This document shows, one piece after another, positions 7,877 to 17,622 of a stretch of 64,000 bases of DNA (the stretch's first letter is position 1; each line of letters opens with the position of its first letter). The stretch lies in the NCBI GenBank assembly GCA_022820945.1, contig JAJEEP010000036.1, positions 47,828 through 111,827 of the forward strand, in the 5' to 3' direction. The DNA comes from Alphaproteobacteria bacterium (GTDB taxonomy: Bacteria > Pseudomonadota > Alphaproteobacteria > UBA828). The notes under the pieces were generated by a model. The model was not told the origin of the DNA and ran no database searches. It saw nothing but the letters and a program-made list of their open reading frames with translations. A program made the translations under genes and the position numbers.

Positions 7877-10546
7877 ATGAAGTGGGATGATCTGCATGGC
7901 GGGTCGGAGCGTGGATCATCGCCCCCGCCGAACAGGGTCGTCCTGATAGAACGGACGACGCTCCTAGACCGTATTCAGGACAACCTCGGGCGGCGTCTCA
8001 CGCTGATCGATGCGCCGGCCGGATATGGCAAGACCACCCTTCTGAATCAGCTACGAACCAGGCTGGGCAGCGCCGGAATTGCCTCGATCTGGGTCCAGGT
8101 CGAACGCCGCCATTGCGATCCGACCGCGCTGATCGCACTCCTGGAACAGGCGGCGCAGACTGGCCTCGGCATTCAAACTGCGGTCTCGGGCGAACTGGAG
8201 CCGCTGGTTCGCCTGTCCATGTTGACGGCGAAGCTGAGCGATGCCGCCGTCGACGCATGCCTGATCGTGGACGATGCGCACTTCGCCCGTACAAGCGCAT
8301 GCCTCGAGCTTTTCGAACATCTCATCCACAACAGCCCGCAAACCTTGCACATCGTCATTGCGACCAGAGAGCGGTCGGTCATCCCGGTGTCAGGACTGAG
8401 ATTGCAGGGCGAGGTCCACGAAATCACGGTCGGGGACCTTTGTTTCGATGAAGGGCACCTCGCGGAACTGTTCGATCAACCGCTGGATGAGCAGGTTTCC
8501 AGACAATTGATCGAGCGGACCGAGGGGTGGCCTGTCGCGGTTCAGCTGACGCAACTGACCCACGATGAGAGCGTGCCCCTGGCGCGCCACGTCGGTAACC
8601 TGTCCGGCTCGCAGGCCGAGGTTGCCGAATACCTGAATGAACGCGTGTTCAATCAGCTTTCGGAAGACCTGCGGCAATTTCTACTGGAAACTGCGCATCT
8701 GGAGCTACTGAACGGCGATCTGGCCGATGCCGTTCGCGACCGCAGCGACGGATGGCAGAACTTGTGCGCCATTGCGGCCTCCGGCGTGCTCATAGTCGAG
8801 CTTGACGCCCCTGAAGACGGCTGGTTCAAGCTTCACCACCTGTTTCAGGAGTTCTTGCGGCAGCAGCAAATCTATCTCGGCAGCGAGCGTGTCGCGTTAT
8901 TGAACTTGCGCGCCGCCGATTGGTACTACTCTGCCAGCGATCTCATGTCCGCTATAGACCACGCCAAGGCGGCAAACGACTATTCCCGAGCAGTAGGGTA
9001 TATCGAAAACGCAGGCGGTGCGCGTGTCGGAATCAAGCAGGGCGTCGGTTATCTTCAGTCTCTCCTTGACCAAATACCGACTTCGCTGATTCAGGCCAGC
9101 CCGCACGTCAAGTTGTGTTCGGCTTATGTCCTTGCCAAGAACGGGAGGCTGGTCGAGGCCAACAGGCTCTTCGACGAAGTCGTCGCCGAAAGCGTTTCCG
9201 ACGATGGCGATCTGGCCGATCAGATCGCCATGCTCGGTGCGATGTTGCGAATTTACGATGATCGAACGCTCTCGGATGACTACATCGCCCGATTAAAGAG
9301 CTTGACGGAATCGACTCCGGAATCCGAGCCGCTCGTTTGCGGCGTCCTGCATAACCTTCTTTGCGTCGCGCTGACGCAAGCAGGCGATCTGGCGAATGCC
9401 AGGCTGTCTGGCGAAAGATCCATGGCGTATTATCGGGATATCGATGCCAAGTATCTCCAATTCTTCATTCATATCAACTTGAGCATCGTCGATCTCGAAG
9501 AGGGTTTCCTCTCCGAAGCGGCCGAAAGGAGAACGGTCGCGCGCGAACTGGTTGCGCGTCATTTCCCGGCCGACAAGGGATTGGCGGGCATCGCGTCCGT
9601 CCTTCTCTCGGAAGTCCACCTCGAACGGGGCGATCCGGTGGGCGCCGGCCGAACTATCTTCGAAGGGCTTCAGGATATCGAGGTCAGGGAAGGTTGGAGC
9701 GAGCTGTATCTTCCCGGTTACTCGGTAGCCATGGACTTGGCGTTTGCCAACGGCGGTCTCGAGGCCGCTGCCGAGGTACTCGATCAGGCCGAGCGGATGA
9801 TCAGGCGGCGGAACATGAGCCGGCTTCAACGTCTCATCTGTTACAAGCGGCTGGACTTGTTCGTGCGTGCCGACAGGGCGGATTTGGCCGAACTAACTCT
9901 GCACGATATCGAACGCCTGACACATACGGATGTGAAGGATGACAGACCGTGTTGGCGTGGCTGCTACATGGCGGCGTTTTCCCTGGCTCGGTACCACATT
10001 CGATTTGGCGACACCGCCCATGCATTGGACTTGCTGGACGATGCAGTTCCGAAAGCAAGAAAGGAGAATGCGGTTCGCTTCCTGATAAAGGGGCTGATCC
10101 TGCAGTCCATGGCGCTGCATGTATCCGGTGACAGTCGCTCGGCCGCCGAACCGTTCAAGCGTGCCGTCTCGCTTGGCAGCTCGCGCGGATTCTACGGATG
10201 CTTTGCCGAAGAAGGTAGACCCCTTGCGGCATCGGTGCATGAGATTGTGAGAACGACCGGGATCGGCGATATGGCCGAGTCCGAGGTCGAATTCGTTGCC
10301 CGGCTCCTGTCCGGAATAGGCTCGGGGGACAATGGACAGTCGCCGCAGATACTCAGCCTGCGTGAGCAAGAAGTCATGGGACAACTGGCGCAGGGGTATT
10401 CCAACAAACTCATCGCCCGTCACCTCGATCTGTCGGAGCCGACGGTGAAATTTCACCTCAAGAACATCTACGCAAAGCTCGGCGTGAACAAGCGCGGCCT
10501 TGCCGTCTCAGTCGCGCGGCGTTACGGGCTGGACAAACCGCACTGA
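7877..10546 (+). CDS. MalT-like LuxR-family transcriptional activator (STAND ATPase)
   Basis: The 889-residue protein has the MalT layout: an N-terminal STAND NTPase with Walker A APAGYGKTT at 46-54 and Walker B CLIVDDAHF near 130, then a long helical TPR-like region, then a C-terminal LuxR helix-turn-helix (LSLREQEVMGQLAQGYSN ... EPTVKFHLKNIYAKL). MalT proteins bind an inducer and ATP, oligomerise and activate transcription. This one is divergent from the CUT1 importer and is its obvious candidate regulator. A TATAAT at 7816-7821 is a possible -10 with no clear -35. The coding sequence is visibly less GC-biased at third positions than its neighbours, which may mean acquisition. Confidence 0.88.
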   Translation: MKWDDLHGGSERGSSPPPNRVVLIERTTLLDRIQDNLGRRLTLIDAPAGYGKTTLLNQLRTRLGSAGIASIWVQVERRHCDPTALIALLEQAAQTGLGIQTAVSGELEPLVRLSMLTAKLSDAAVDACLIVDDAHFARTSACLELFEHLIHNSPQTLHIVIATRERSVIPVSGLRLQGEVHEITVGDLCFDEGHLAELFDQPLDEQVSRQLIERTEGWPVAVQLTQLTHDESVPLARHVGNLSGSQAEVAEYLNERVFNQLSEDLRQFLLETAHLELLNGDLADAVRDRSDGWQNLCAIAASGVLIVELDAPEDGWFKLHHLFQEFLRQQQIYLGSERVALLNLRAADWYYSASDLMSAIDHAKAANDYSRAVGYIENAGGARVGIKQGVGYLQSLLDQIPTSLIQASPHVKLCSAYVLAKNGRLVEANRLFDEVVAESVSDDGDLADQIAMLGAMLRIYDDRTLSDDYIARLKSLTESTPESEPLVCGVLHNLLCVALTQAGDLANARLSGERSMAYYRDIDAKYLQFFIHINLSIVDLEEGFLSEAAERRTVARELVARHFPADKGLAGIASVLLSEVHLERGDPVGAGRTIFEGLQDIEVREGWSELYLPGYSVAMDLAFANGGLEAAAEVLDQAERMIRRRNMSRLQRLICYKRLDLFVRADRADLAELTLHDIERLTHTDVKDDRPCWRGCYMAAFSLARYHIRFGDTAHALDLLDDAVPKARKENAVRFLIKGLILQSMALHVSGDSRSAAEPFKRAVSLGSSRGFYGCFAEEGRPLAASVHEIVRTTGIGDMAESEVEFVARLLSGIGSGDNGQSPQILSLREQEVMGQLAQGYSNKLIARHLDLSEPTVKFHLKNIYAKLGVNKRGLAVSVARRYGLDKPH

Positions 10547-10604
10547 ACGTTGTTCCGGGTGCGGCTTCTCGGCCGGTCAATACTCCTATCGGCTTGGCCG
10601 CGAT

Positions 10605-10638
10605 CACCTATCCGAAAGAGTCGCGGACCTGTCCATTT
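10605..10638 (+). repeat. Copy A of a 34-bp intergenic repeat
   Basis: This segment matches 18750-18783 on the opposite strand at 31 of 34 positions. Read on the minus strand it contains two GGAYAGGT octamers (GGACAGGT and GGATAGGT) whose starts are 21 bp apart, two helical turns. It lies 59 bp after the MalT-like gene in the 299-bp gap before the convergent racemase gene; no gene was recognised in the rest of that gap. It may be a paired regulator site or a dispersed repeat. Confidence 0.6.
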
Positions 10639-10845
10639 GGAGGGCGGCACGAATTCAAGTGCCGTGGTTAGCTGCGGTCAGTGAGTGTTGTCGGCTGAAC
10701 AGAGACCGAGCGCGGGAAAGCACTGGCGATGGAGTTATCCAAGCCGTGGCGGCCGTCCTGGACGAAGCGGAGCGCGGGCCGCCGTCGGCGCGGCGCCAAG
10801 GCTGCCGCGCAGGCCTCGGAGCTTCGCGCCTCTCGGGCGCGGCGT

Positions 10846-11613
10846 CTACTCCGCCGCGTCGCGGGCGAGGCTCGTCATCGGCGGAATCTCGTAGCCGACC
10901 ACGGGCTTCGCCGGCGGGCGCTCGTAGGTGATCTTGCTGTGGCTGAGCCCGGCGTCCACCAGGCTCGCGGCGAGCTTCACCGCCCACGGCACTGGGTCGA
11001 TCACCGGCACGTCGTAGCCCCTGGCGAGCAGGCCGCGGCGCACGGCCTCGGCGCAGCCCAGCATGCCGGTGCAGCCGAAGATGATCGCGTCGGCGCCGTC
11101 CTCCTCCACCGCCTTCACCGCCTCTTCGGCCAGCGCCGCCTTGGTGCGGTCGAGGTCCTGCTCCAGCTCCAGCACCGGGATCGAGACGGAGCGGACCGAG
11201 GCGAGCTTCTCGCGGACGCCATAGATCTGCGCCTGATGCTCGAACTGCGGGCGCAGCCGCTTGAGCACCGTGACCACGCTGAAGGTGTGCCCCAGCATCG
11301 AGGCCACGTGCATCGCCGCCTCGCACGGCCCGATCACGGGGATCGAGACGCACTCGCGGCCGGGCAGCATGCCGGGATCGCCCATGCAGTCGATCACCAC
11401 CGCGTCGCAGCCCTCGCGCTCGGCCTCGATGATCTTCGCGATGGTGCCGGGGACGGCGAGCGCCTCGTCGTATTCGCACTCGATCGAGGCCGGGCCGGTC
11501 TCGATCTCGATGTGGCTGATCGTCAGATCGGGCCGCATGAGCGCGTCGAACTCGGACTTGTCCCGAAACCCCCAGGTCGTGATCGGTGTCACCACTCTCA
11601 CATCGATTGCCAT
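10846..11613 (-). CDS. Aspartate/glutamate/hydantoin racemase-like protein
   Basis: The 255-residue product belongs to the cofactor-independent Asp/Glu/hydantoin racemase superfamily. Both catalytic cysteines are in place: VIDCMGDPG near residue 75 and IIFGCTGM near residue 180. These enzymes deprotonate and reprotonate the alpha carbon from opposite faces. The gene is divergent from a hydantoinase-like gene 167 bp away, so it probably interconverts enantiomers of the same amide or hydantoin substrate. A second paralogue is at 47617-48375. Confidence 0.88.
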   Translation of the reverse strand: MAIDVRVVTPITTWGFRDKSEFDALMRPDLTISHIEIETGPASIECEYDEALAVPGTIAKIIEAEREGCDAVVIDCMGDPGMLPGRECVSIPVIGPCEAAMHVASMLGHTFSVVTVLKRLRPQFEHQAQIYGVREKLASVRSVSIPVLELEQDLDRTKAALAEEAVKAVEEDGADAIIFGCTGMLGCAEAVRRGLLARGYDVPVIDPVPWAVKLAASLVDAGLSHSKITYERPPAKPVVGYEIPPMTSLARDAAE

Positions 11614-11780
11614 GGCCGGTGCCCTTCCCTTGGAACGCCGCTCGGCAGGCGGCGGCGCTTGGCCGCGAGTCTACGTGTCCCCCGCGGTTCGTTCAATCGG
11701 ATGCGGAGGGAGGATGTTTCCCGGTGCGATCATGTAGCGCTCCGACTAGGATGCGCCGGCCCGGCCAGGAGGAGACAGGC

Positions 11781-13325
11781 ATGAGAATTGGCGTGGACGT
11801 CGGCGGCACGAACACCGACGCGGTGCTGATGGACGGCGCCACGGTCAAGGCCTCCATCAAGGCGCCGACCACCGCCGACGTGGGCGCGGGCGTGGTGGCC
11901 GCCATCGAGGGCGTGCTCGCCCGCTCCGGGGTCGCGCCGGAGACCGTCACCGGGGTGATGATCGGTACCACCCAGTTCACCAACGCCATCGTCGAGCGCC
12001 GGCGCCTGGTGCCGGTGGCCATCGTGCGCCTCGCGCTGCCGGCCACCGAGAGCCTCAACCCCCTGATCGACTGGCCGCGCGACCTGGTGGATACCATCGG
12101 GCGCAACGTCTACATGGCCAAGGGCGGCTACGAGGTGGACGGGCGCGAAATCTCGCCGCTGGACGAGGCCGAGATCGCCAACATCGCCCGCGACATCGCC
12201 GCGAAGGGGCTCGAGTCCGTGGCGGTCTCCTCGGTCTTCGCGCCGCTCAACAGCGCGCAGGAAGACCGCGCCGCCGAGATCATCCGCGCTGAGCACCCGC
12301 AGGCCCAGATTACGCTCTCCAACGAGATCGGCCGGGTCGGTCTGATCGAGCGCGAGAACGCGGCGGTGATGAACGCGGCCCTGGTCTCGCTCTCGGCCAA
12401 GGTGGTGGGCGCGTTCGGCGACTCGTTGAAGGAACTCAAGATCGACGCGCCCTTCTTCATCAGCCAGAACGACGGCACGTTGATGAGCGCGGCCTACGTC
12501 GAGCGCTACCCGGTGCTGACCTTCGCCTCGGGCCCCACCAACAGCATGCGGGGCGCGGCCTTCCTCTCCGACCAGGAGAACGCGGTCGTGGTCGACATCG
12601 GCGGCACCACCACCGATGTCGGCGTGCTGGCCCGAGGCTTCCCGCGGGAATCGGCGGTCGCGGTCGATGTCGGCGGGGTGCGGACCAACTTCCGCATGCC
12701 GGACGTGCTGGCGATCGGGCTCGGCGGCGGCAGCCTGGTGCGGGGCGACGATGCGGTCACCGTTGGCCCGGATTCCGTAGGCTTCGAGCTGACCGAGAAG
12801 GCGCTGGTCTTCGGCGGCGACACGCTGACCGCCACCGATGTCGCCGTCGCCGCGGGCCTCGCGGATATCGGCGACCGCGAGGCCGTCGCGGGGCTCGAAG
12901 CGGGCGCGGTGAAGCGTGGGCTGGATACCATCCACACCATGGTGGAGGACGCGATCGACCGCATGAAGACCAGCGCAGAACCTGTGCCCGCGATCCTGGT
13001 GGGCGGCGGCAGCATCCTGATTGAGCGCGATCTGGCGGGCGTCTCGACCCTGAGCGTGCCCGAGCATTCGGCGGTCGCGAACGCCATCGGCGCCGCCATC
13101 GCTCAGGTGGGCGGCGAGGTGGACCGCGTCTTCTCCTACGAGCAGGAGGGGCGCGAGAACGCGATTCAGCAGGCCAAGGACGAGGCGCAAGCCAAGGCGG
13201 TGGACGCAGGCGCCGATCCCGCCAGCATCGAGATCATCGAGGTCGAGGAGATACCCCTCGCCTACCTGCCGGGCGCCGCCTGCCGGGTCCGGGTCAAGGC
13301 GGTGGGCGATCTCGCCGAAGGCTGA
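11781..13325 (+). CDS. Hydantoinase/oxoprolinase family protein (HyuA-like, short form)
   Basis: The 514-residue product has the actin-like ATPase fold of hydantoinase A / 5-oxoprolinase. It starts with the phosphate motif MRIGVDVGGTNTDAV, has a second one in VVDIGGTTTDVGV near residue 275, and ILVGGGSILI near residue 410. ATP-dependent opening of a cyclic amide is the family reaction. The ATG at 11781 follows AGGAGACAGGC, a good ribosome site; the frame open upstream is spurious. The short form paired with a DUF917 gene (30 nt downstream) is a recurrent arrangement. Substrate unknown. Confidence 0.9.
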   Translation: MRIGVDVGGTNTDAVLMDGATVKASIKAPTTADVGAGVVAAIEGVLARSGVAPETVTGVMIGTTQFTNAIVERRRLVPVAIVRLALPATESLNPLIDWPRDLVDTIGRNVYMAKGGYEVDGREISPLDEAEIANIARDIAAKGLESVAVSSVFAPLNSAQEDRAAEIIRAEHPQAQITLSNEIGRVGLIERENAAVMNAALVSLSAKVVGAFGDSLKELKIDAPFFISQNDGTLMSAAYVERYPVLTFASGPTNSMRGAAFLSDQENAVVVDIGGTTTDVGVLARGFPRESAVAVDVGGVRTNFRMPDVLAIGLGGGSLVRGDDAVTVGPDSVGFELTEKALVFGGDTLTATDVAVAAGLADIGDREAVAGLEAGAVKRGLDTIHTMVEDAIDRMKTSAEPVPAILVGGGSILIERDLAGVSTLSVPEHSAVANAIGAAIAQVGGEVDRVFSYEQEGRENAIQQAKDEAQAKAVDAGADPASIEIIEVEEIPLAYLPGAACRVRVKAVGDLAEG

Positions 13326-13355
13326 GCGGCAGCCAAGCAGGAGCGATAGCGAACA

Positions 13356-14459
13356 ATGCCAACGATGAAGATGCACCTCGACCTGCTGCCGGATTTTCTG
13401 CGCGGCACGGCCTTTCTCGGCACCGGCGGCGGCGGCGACCCCTATGTCGGCGGCCTGATCCTGCGCCAGAAGCTGGAGGAAGGCGCCGACATCACCATCA
13501 TGGACCCGATGGAACTCGACGACGACGACTTCGTCGTCTCGGTGGCCAACATGGGCGCGCCGACCGTGATGGTCGAGAAGATCCCGAGCGCGCATGCCAT
13601 GGTGGCGTGCCTGCGCTCGATCGAGCGCGAGAAGGGCCGCAAGGCCACCGCGCTCATCTCTGCCGAGGCCGGCGGCATCAACGGCACGCTCCCCATGGTG
13701 ATCGGCGCCATGACCGGGCTGCCGGTGGTGGACGGCGACGGCATGGGCCGCGCCTTCCCCGAGCTGCAGATGTGCACCTTCGGCGTCTACGGCGTGCCGG
13801 CGTCTCCCATCGTGCTTCGCGACGAACACGGCAACGAAGTCATCGTCCGCGCGCGCAGCAACCTCGAATCCGAGTGGTTCGCACGCGTGGTGTGCACCCG
13901 CATGGGCACCAAGTCGGAGATCGCGCTCTACAGCATGTCGGGCAAGGAGGCGAAGGAGACCGGCGTGCTCTACACCACCACGCTCGCCATGGAGATCGGC
14001 CGCTCGATCCGCGAGGCGCGCGAGACCCAGAGCGACCCCTTCGCCGGGCTCCAGCAGTATTTTCGAACCTCCCGCGACCGGCGCTTCTGCACGGTGCTGT
14101 TCGAGGGCAAGGTGGTTGACCTGTTGCGCGAGACCACGCGCGGCTGGGCCATCGGGCGGGTGATCTTCGAGGGGATCGGCGAGAGCGTGGGTGAGCAACT
14201 GGAGGTGCGCTTCCAGAACGAGTTTCTGGTGGCGCAGCAGGGCGCGCGCACGCTCGCCATGGTGCCGGACCTGATCTGCATTCTCGATCAGGAAAACGCC
14301 GAGCCGATCACCACCGAGGGGCTCAAGTACGGCCAGCGGGTGCGCGTGGTGGGCGTGAGCGTGCCGCCGGTGATGCGCACGCCCGAGGCGCTCGACGTGT
14401 TCGGCCCCAAATACTTCGGGATCGCCGACGTCTACACGCCAATCGAAGAGCTGGTCTGA
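13356..14459 (+). CDS. DUF917 family protein
   Basis: The 367-residue protein matches DUF917. The N-terminal glycine-rich signature GTGGGGDPYVGGL lies near residues 22-34, followed by acidic and AEAGGING motifs in the first third. The family is usually encoded next to hydantoinase/oxoprolinase genes, as here (30 nt after the HyuA-like gene), and is thought to be part of the same ring-opening enzyme system. No signal peptide or membrane segment is seen. Its own reaction is not known. Confidence 0.87.
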   Translation: MPTMKMHLDLLPDFLRGTAFLGTGGGGDPYVGGLILRQKLEEGADITIMDPMELDDDDFVVSVANMGAPTVMVEKIPSAHAMVACLRSIEREKGRKATALISAEAGGINGTLPMVIGAMTGLPVVDGDGMGRAFPELQMCTFGVYGVPASPIVLRDEHGNEVIVRARSNLESEWFARVVCTRMGTKSEIALYSMSGKEAKETGVLYTTTLAMEIGRSIREARETQSDPFAGLQQYFRTSRDRRFCTVLFEGKVVDLLRETTRGWAIGRVIFEGIGESVGEQLEVRFQNEFLVAQQGARTLAMVPDLICILDQENAEPITTEGLKYGQRVRVVGVSVPPVMRTPEALDVFGPKYFGIADVYTPIEELV

Positions 14460-14474
14460 CCTCCTGACCGGGGT

Positions 14475-15545
14475 TCAGTCGATCAGCAGCTCGCCGCTCG
14501 CCACGGTCCAGCCGATCATGGCCTCGGCCCCGTCGGCGAGGTGGGGTTGATCCGGCCGGTTGGGCACCTCGGCCACGATCTCCTGGCCTTCGAGCTGCAT
14601 CCGGTAGCGGATGATCGCGCCCTGGTAGCTGCGATCGACCACGGTCGCGGTGAGCCGGGTGCCGTCGACGGCCTCGGCGGCGGGGCCGATGAGCACGCGC
14701 TCCGGCCGCACCACGAAGCCGACCGACTGGCCCGCCGCGATCCCGTCGCGCCGGGGCACGGCGAACTCGACCCGGCCCACGGCGATGCGGCACTCGCTTC
14801 CGTCCACCGCCGCGACGCGTGCTTCGAGGATGTTGGATTCGCCGATGAAGTCGGTGACGAAGCGGTCGGCCGGATGCTCGTAGATCGTATCGGGCGCGCC
14901 GATCTGCACCACCTTGGCCCGGTTCATCACGGCGATGCGGTCGGACATGGTGAGCGCCTCCCCCTGATAGTGGGTGACTTAGACGGTGGTGATGGCGAGC
15001 GAATGCTGCAGCCCCTTGATCCAGTACTTCATTTCCTCCCTGAGCTTCTTGTCGAGCGCGCTGAGCGGCTCGTCGAGGAGGAGGATCTTGGGCTCGGTGA
15101 TGAGCACGCGGGCGAGCGCCACGCGCTGCTGCTCGCCGCCGGAAAGCTCGCGCTGATAGCGCCGCTCGTAGCCGTCGAGATTGACCTGCTCGAGCGCCTT
15201 GCCGACGCGGCCGCGAATCTCCCGCTTCGGCACCTTCCGCATCTTCAGGCCGAAGGCAATGTTGTCGAACACCGTCATGTGCGGAAAGATTGCGTAGTTC
15301 TGGAAGACGATCCCGATGCCCCGCTTCTCCGGCGGGAGCAGGGTCATGTCCTCCCCGCCGATGAAGACCTGGCCCTCGTTGGGGCGGACGAAACCCGCGA
15401 TCATGCGGAGCGTCGTCGTCTTGCCGCAGCCGGACGGGCCGAGGAGGGAGAAGAACTCCCCCTCCTCGACCCGGAGCGAGACGTCGTCGACCGCAAGGGT
15501 CTCGCCGAAGCGTTTGGTCAGACCCGTAAGCTCGACGTCCGACAC
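14475..15545 (-). pseudogene. PotA-type ABC transporter ATPase interrupted by an in-frame TAA
   Basis: Read through, this would be a 356-codon spermidine/putrescine- or iron-type ATPase: Walker A GPSGCGKTT at 36-44, Q-loop FQNYAIFPH, signature LSGGE at 134-138, Walker B LLLDEP at 155-160. Codon 189 is TAA (14979-14981) where relatives have Tyr in TTVYVTH. The same frame continues with VTHYQGEALTMSDRI and a TOBE domain to 14475. The stop removes the H-loop histidine and the regulatory domain, so the truncated product should not work as an ATPase. The change from TAT or TAC needs one base, so a recent mutation or a sequencing error are both possible. It is the last gene of the importer unit. 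Confidence 0.8.
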
Positions 15546-15578
15546 GCGCTGCTCCGTTCAGCCGACCGGCAAGAGGCG

Positions 15579-16700
15579 CTAGCCGCCGAAGATCTCGTTG
15601 GTGGTCTCGACGATGTCGTCCTCGTTGTCGAGATACCAGTTCCAATCCGGGATCCAGAGCCCTTCCATGGCGCCGGCCGTGTTGGCCACGCCCTTGCTGG
15701 CGAGGTTTTCCGACACCGCCGCCTTGCCGTTGGTCGGGCGCAGATAAAATATCGAGCCGGCCTTCGCCTGATAGCCAGGGTCGAGCGCTTCGTTCATCAG
15801 CGCATAGCCGAGCTTCTTCTGCATCGGCTCGGCGTAGCGGCTGATGGTCTTGGTCTGGGTCAGGATCGGCTTGGAGTCCCAGATGACGGGGGCGACGGAG
15901 ATGCCCTTGTCCATCTGCAGGTAGACCTCGCCTTCCCACTGCACGCCGAGGTGCACCTCGCCGCGCTCCACCAGGGTCTGCATGTTGCCGGTGAAGTCGC
16001 TGATCTTCATCGGCATGGCCCGCTCCATGGCGTCGAAGCCGGCATCAAGGTCTTCCGGCCCCTCACCCCAGGCTGCGCTGGCGGCGATGAAGAAGACCAT
16101 CTGCAGGGTGTTGGACGTGATGTAGGTGGCGCGGTTGCCGGCGAAGCGATCCTCCCAGAACGACTTGAAGTCCGTGGGCGCGGGATCGACCAGGTCGGTC
16201 CGGTACACGTAGGCGTACTGGCCGAAGGCCCAGGTCACGCCGATGCCGTTGCCGAAGGCGAAGTCCCAGCAGTCGTTCGCGTTGGGCACATTGGCCTTGA
16301 TGTCGTCGATCGGCAGGAAGTAATCGCCTGCGCGCGCGGTCTTCATCATCTCGGGCAGGTTCCAGTTGCACATGTCGAAGGCCGGGTCTTCCGGCCCGCC
16401 TGCGACGTATTTCGGGAACCAGGGCCACGAGGAATCGTAGGCGATGGTGCAGTTGTAGGTCTTCTCGAACTCGTTCAGCTGGGCGCCGCGGACGAACTCC
16501 TCCCAGAAGCCGCCCCACTCGCCGAGGTTGAAGGTGGCACCGCCCGCGTCGAAGGGCTCGCCATCCCAGTGCACGTCCTGCGACCAGGAATGGTTGATGT
16601 TGAAGAGCCCGAACTTGGTCGAGGCGGCTACCGCGCCGCCTGCCGCGAGCCCCTTGAGGACGTTGCGGCGCGACGGCTTGAAAGTGCGCTTGGCGGTCAT
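15579..16700 (-). CDS. ABC transporter substrate-binding protein, polyamine/PotD type, Tat-exported
   Basis: The 373-residue product has an N-terminal twin-arginine signal (SRRNVLKGLAAGG at residues 8-20), so it is probably folded before export. The mature region resembles PotD/PotF-like binding proteins (GGATFNLGEWGGFWEE, FDMCNWNLPEMM, EVYLQMDKGISVAPVIWDSKP). It should bind a small cationic or amino-acid-like solute in the periplasm. It is the third gene of a four-gene minus-strand importer: permease, permease, binding protein, ATPase. Proximity to the hydantoinase/DUF917 genes suggests the solute could be their substrate. Confidence 0.88.
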   Translation of the reverse strand: MTAKRTFKPSRRNVLKGLAAGGAVAASTKFGLFNINHSWSQDVHWDGEPFDAGGATFNLGEWGGFWEEFVRGAQLNEFEKTYNCTIAYDSSWPWFPKYVAGGPEDPAFDMCNWNLPEMMKTARAGDYFLPIDDIKANVPNANDCWDFAFGNGIGVTWAFGQYAYVYRTDLVDPAPTDFKSFWEDRFAGNRATYITSNTLQMVFFIAASAAWGEGPEDLDAGFDAMERAMPMKISDFTGNMQTLVERGEVHLGVQWEGEVYLQMDKGISVAPVIWDSKPILTQTKTISRYAEPMQKKLGYALMNEALDPGYQAKAGSIFYLRPTNGKAAVSENLASKGVANTAGAMEGLWIPDWNWYLDNEDDIVETTNEIFGG

Positions 16701-16733
16701 CGTTCATTCTCCTTTGATCGATTGCATCGTCGG

Positions 16734-17621
16734 TTACGAGAACTTGATTCCGGCGAAGCGCCGGATGTTGATGAGTCGCGAAGTGAGCAGCATCGAGACC
16801 ACGACCAGCGCAATCGCGAAGATGCCCGCCGCCGCCGCCGTCGGCTCGAACGTGTATCGCAGCGAAATATAGAGGGCGATGGGCAGCGGCGTATAGTTCG
16901 GCGTGCTGAGGAAGAGCGACACGTCGAACTGCCCGAAGGACACGATGAAAGCGAAGATCGCGCCGGCGGCGACGCCCGGCCCGATGATCGGCAGCGTCAC
17001 CTTGCGGAATGCCGTCCAGGGACCGGCGCCGAGGCTGCGGGCGGCCTCCTCCAGCGCGATGTCGAAGTTGAAGAGCGCGGCGGAGACCGTGCCGATCACG
17101 TAGGGCGCCGTCACCAGCACGTGGCCGATGATGAGCCCCGGCAGCGTGCGCGAGAGCCCGATGCCGCTGGAGACGTAGAAGACGTAGAGCGCGAGCCCCA
17201 GCACGATCCCCGGCAGGATCAGCGGCGAGAGGAAGTAGGCCCTGAGCAGGTTGCGGCCGGGGAAGGTCATGCGCGTGAGGAAGATCGCTGCCATGGTGCC
17301 GAGCGTGGTCGAGATCACCATGACCACCACGGCGAGCCAGAGGCTGAACACGTAGGCGTCGAGAAATTCGCTCGCCTCGAAGAAAGCGAAGATCCAGCGG
17401 AGCGAGAGCCCTTCCGGCGGCCAGGTCAGATGGTCGCCCGAGTTGAGGCCGGCCAGCACCACGATAACCACCGGAAGCAGCAACACGACGAAGGCGATCC
17501 ACGCGCCGATCTGCAGCGGCAGCGCGACCGCCGGCTCCTCGCGCGGCCCGTTGCGCCGGCCGAAGGGCCTCCAGCGGCCGTTGCGCGGCTCGGGCGCCGT
17601 ATCCGTCACCATCTCCGCCAT
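16734..17621 (-). CDS. ABC transporter permease, PotC type
   Basis: The 295-residue inner-membrane permease has six hydrophobic helices and the binding-protein-dependent EAA loop IALEEAARSLGAGPWTAFRK near the middle. The ATG at 17621, one nt after the stop of the upstream permease (17623-17625), is preferred. An in-frame ATG at 17669 lies inside the upstream gene and gives a basic, unlikely extension. It should pair with the product of the upstream gene. Confidence 0.88.
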   Translation of the reverse strand: MAEMVTDTAPEPRNGRWRPFGRRNGPREEPAVALPLQIGAWIAFVVLLLPVVIVVLAGLNSGDHLTWPPEGLSLRWIFAFFEASEFLDAYVFSLWLAVVVMVISTTLGTMAAIFLTRMTFPGRNLLRAYFLSPLILPGIVLGLALYVFYVSSGIGLSRTLPGLIIGHVLVTAPYVIGTVSAALFNFDIALEEAARSLGAGPWTAFRKVTLPIIGPGVAAGAIFAFIVSFGQFDVSLFLSTPNYTPLPIALYISLRYTFEPTAAAAGIFAIALVVVSMLLTSRLINIRRFAGIKFS

Positions 17622-17622
17622 C

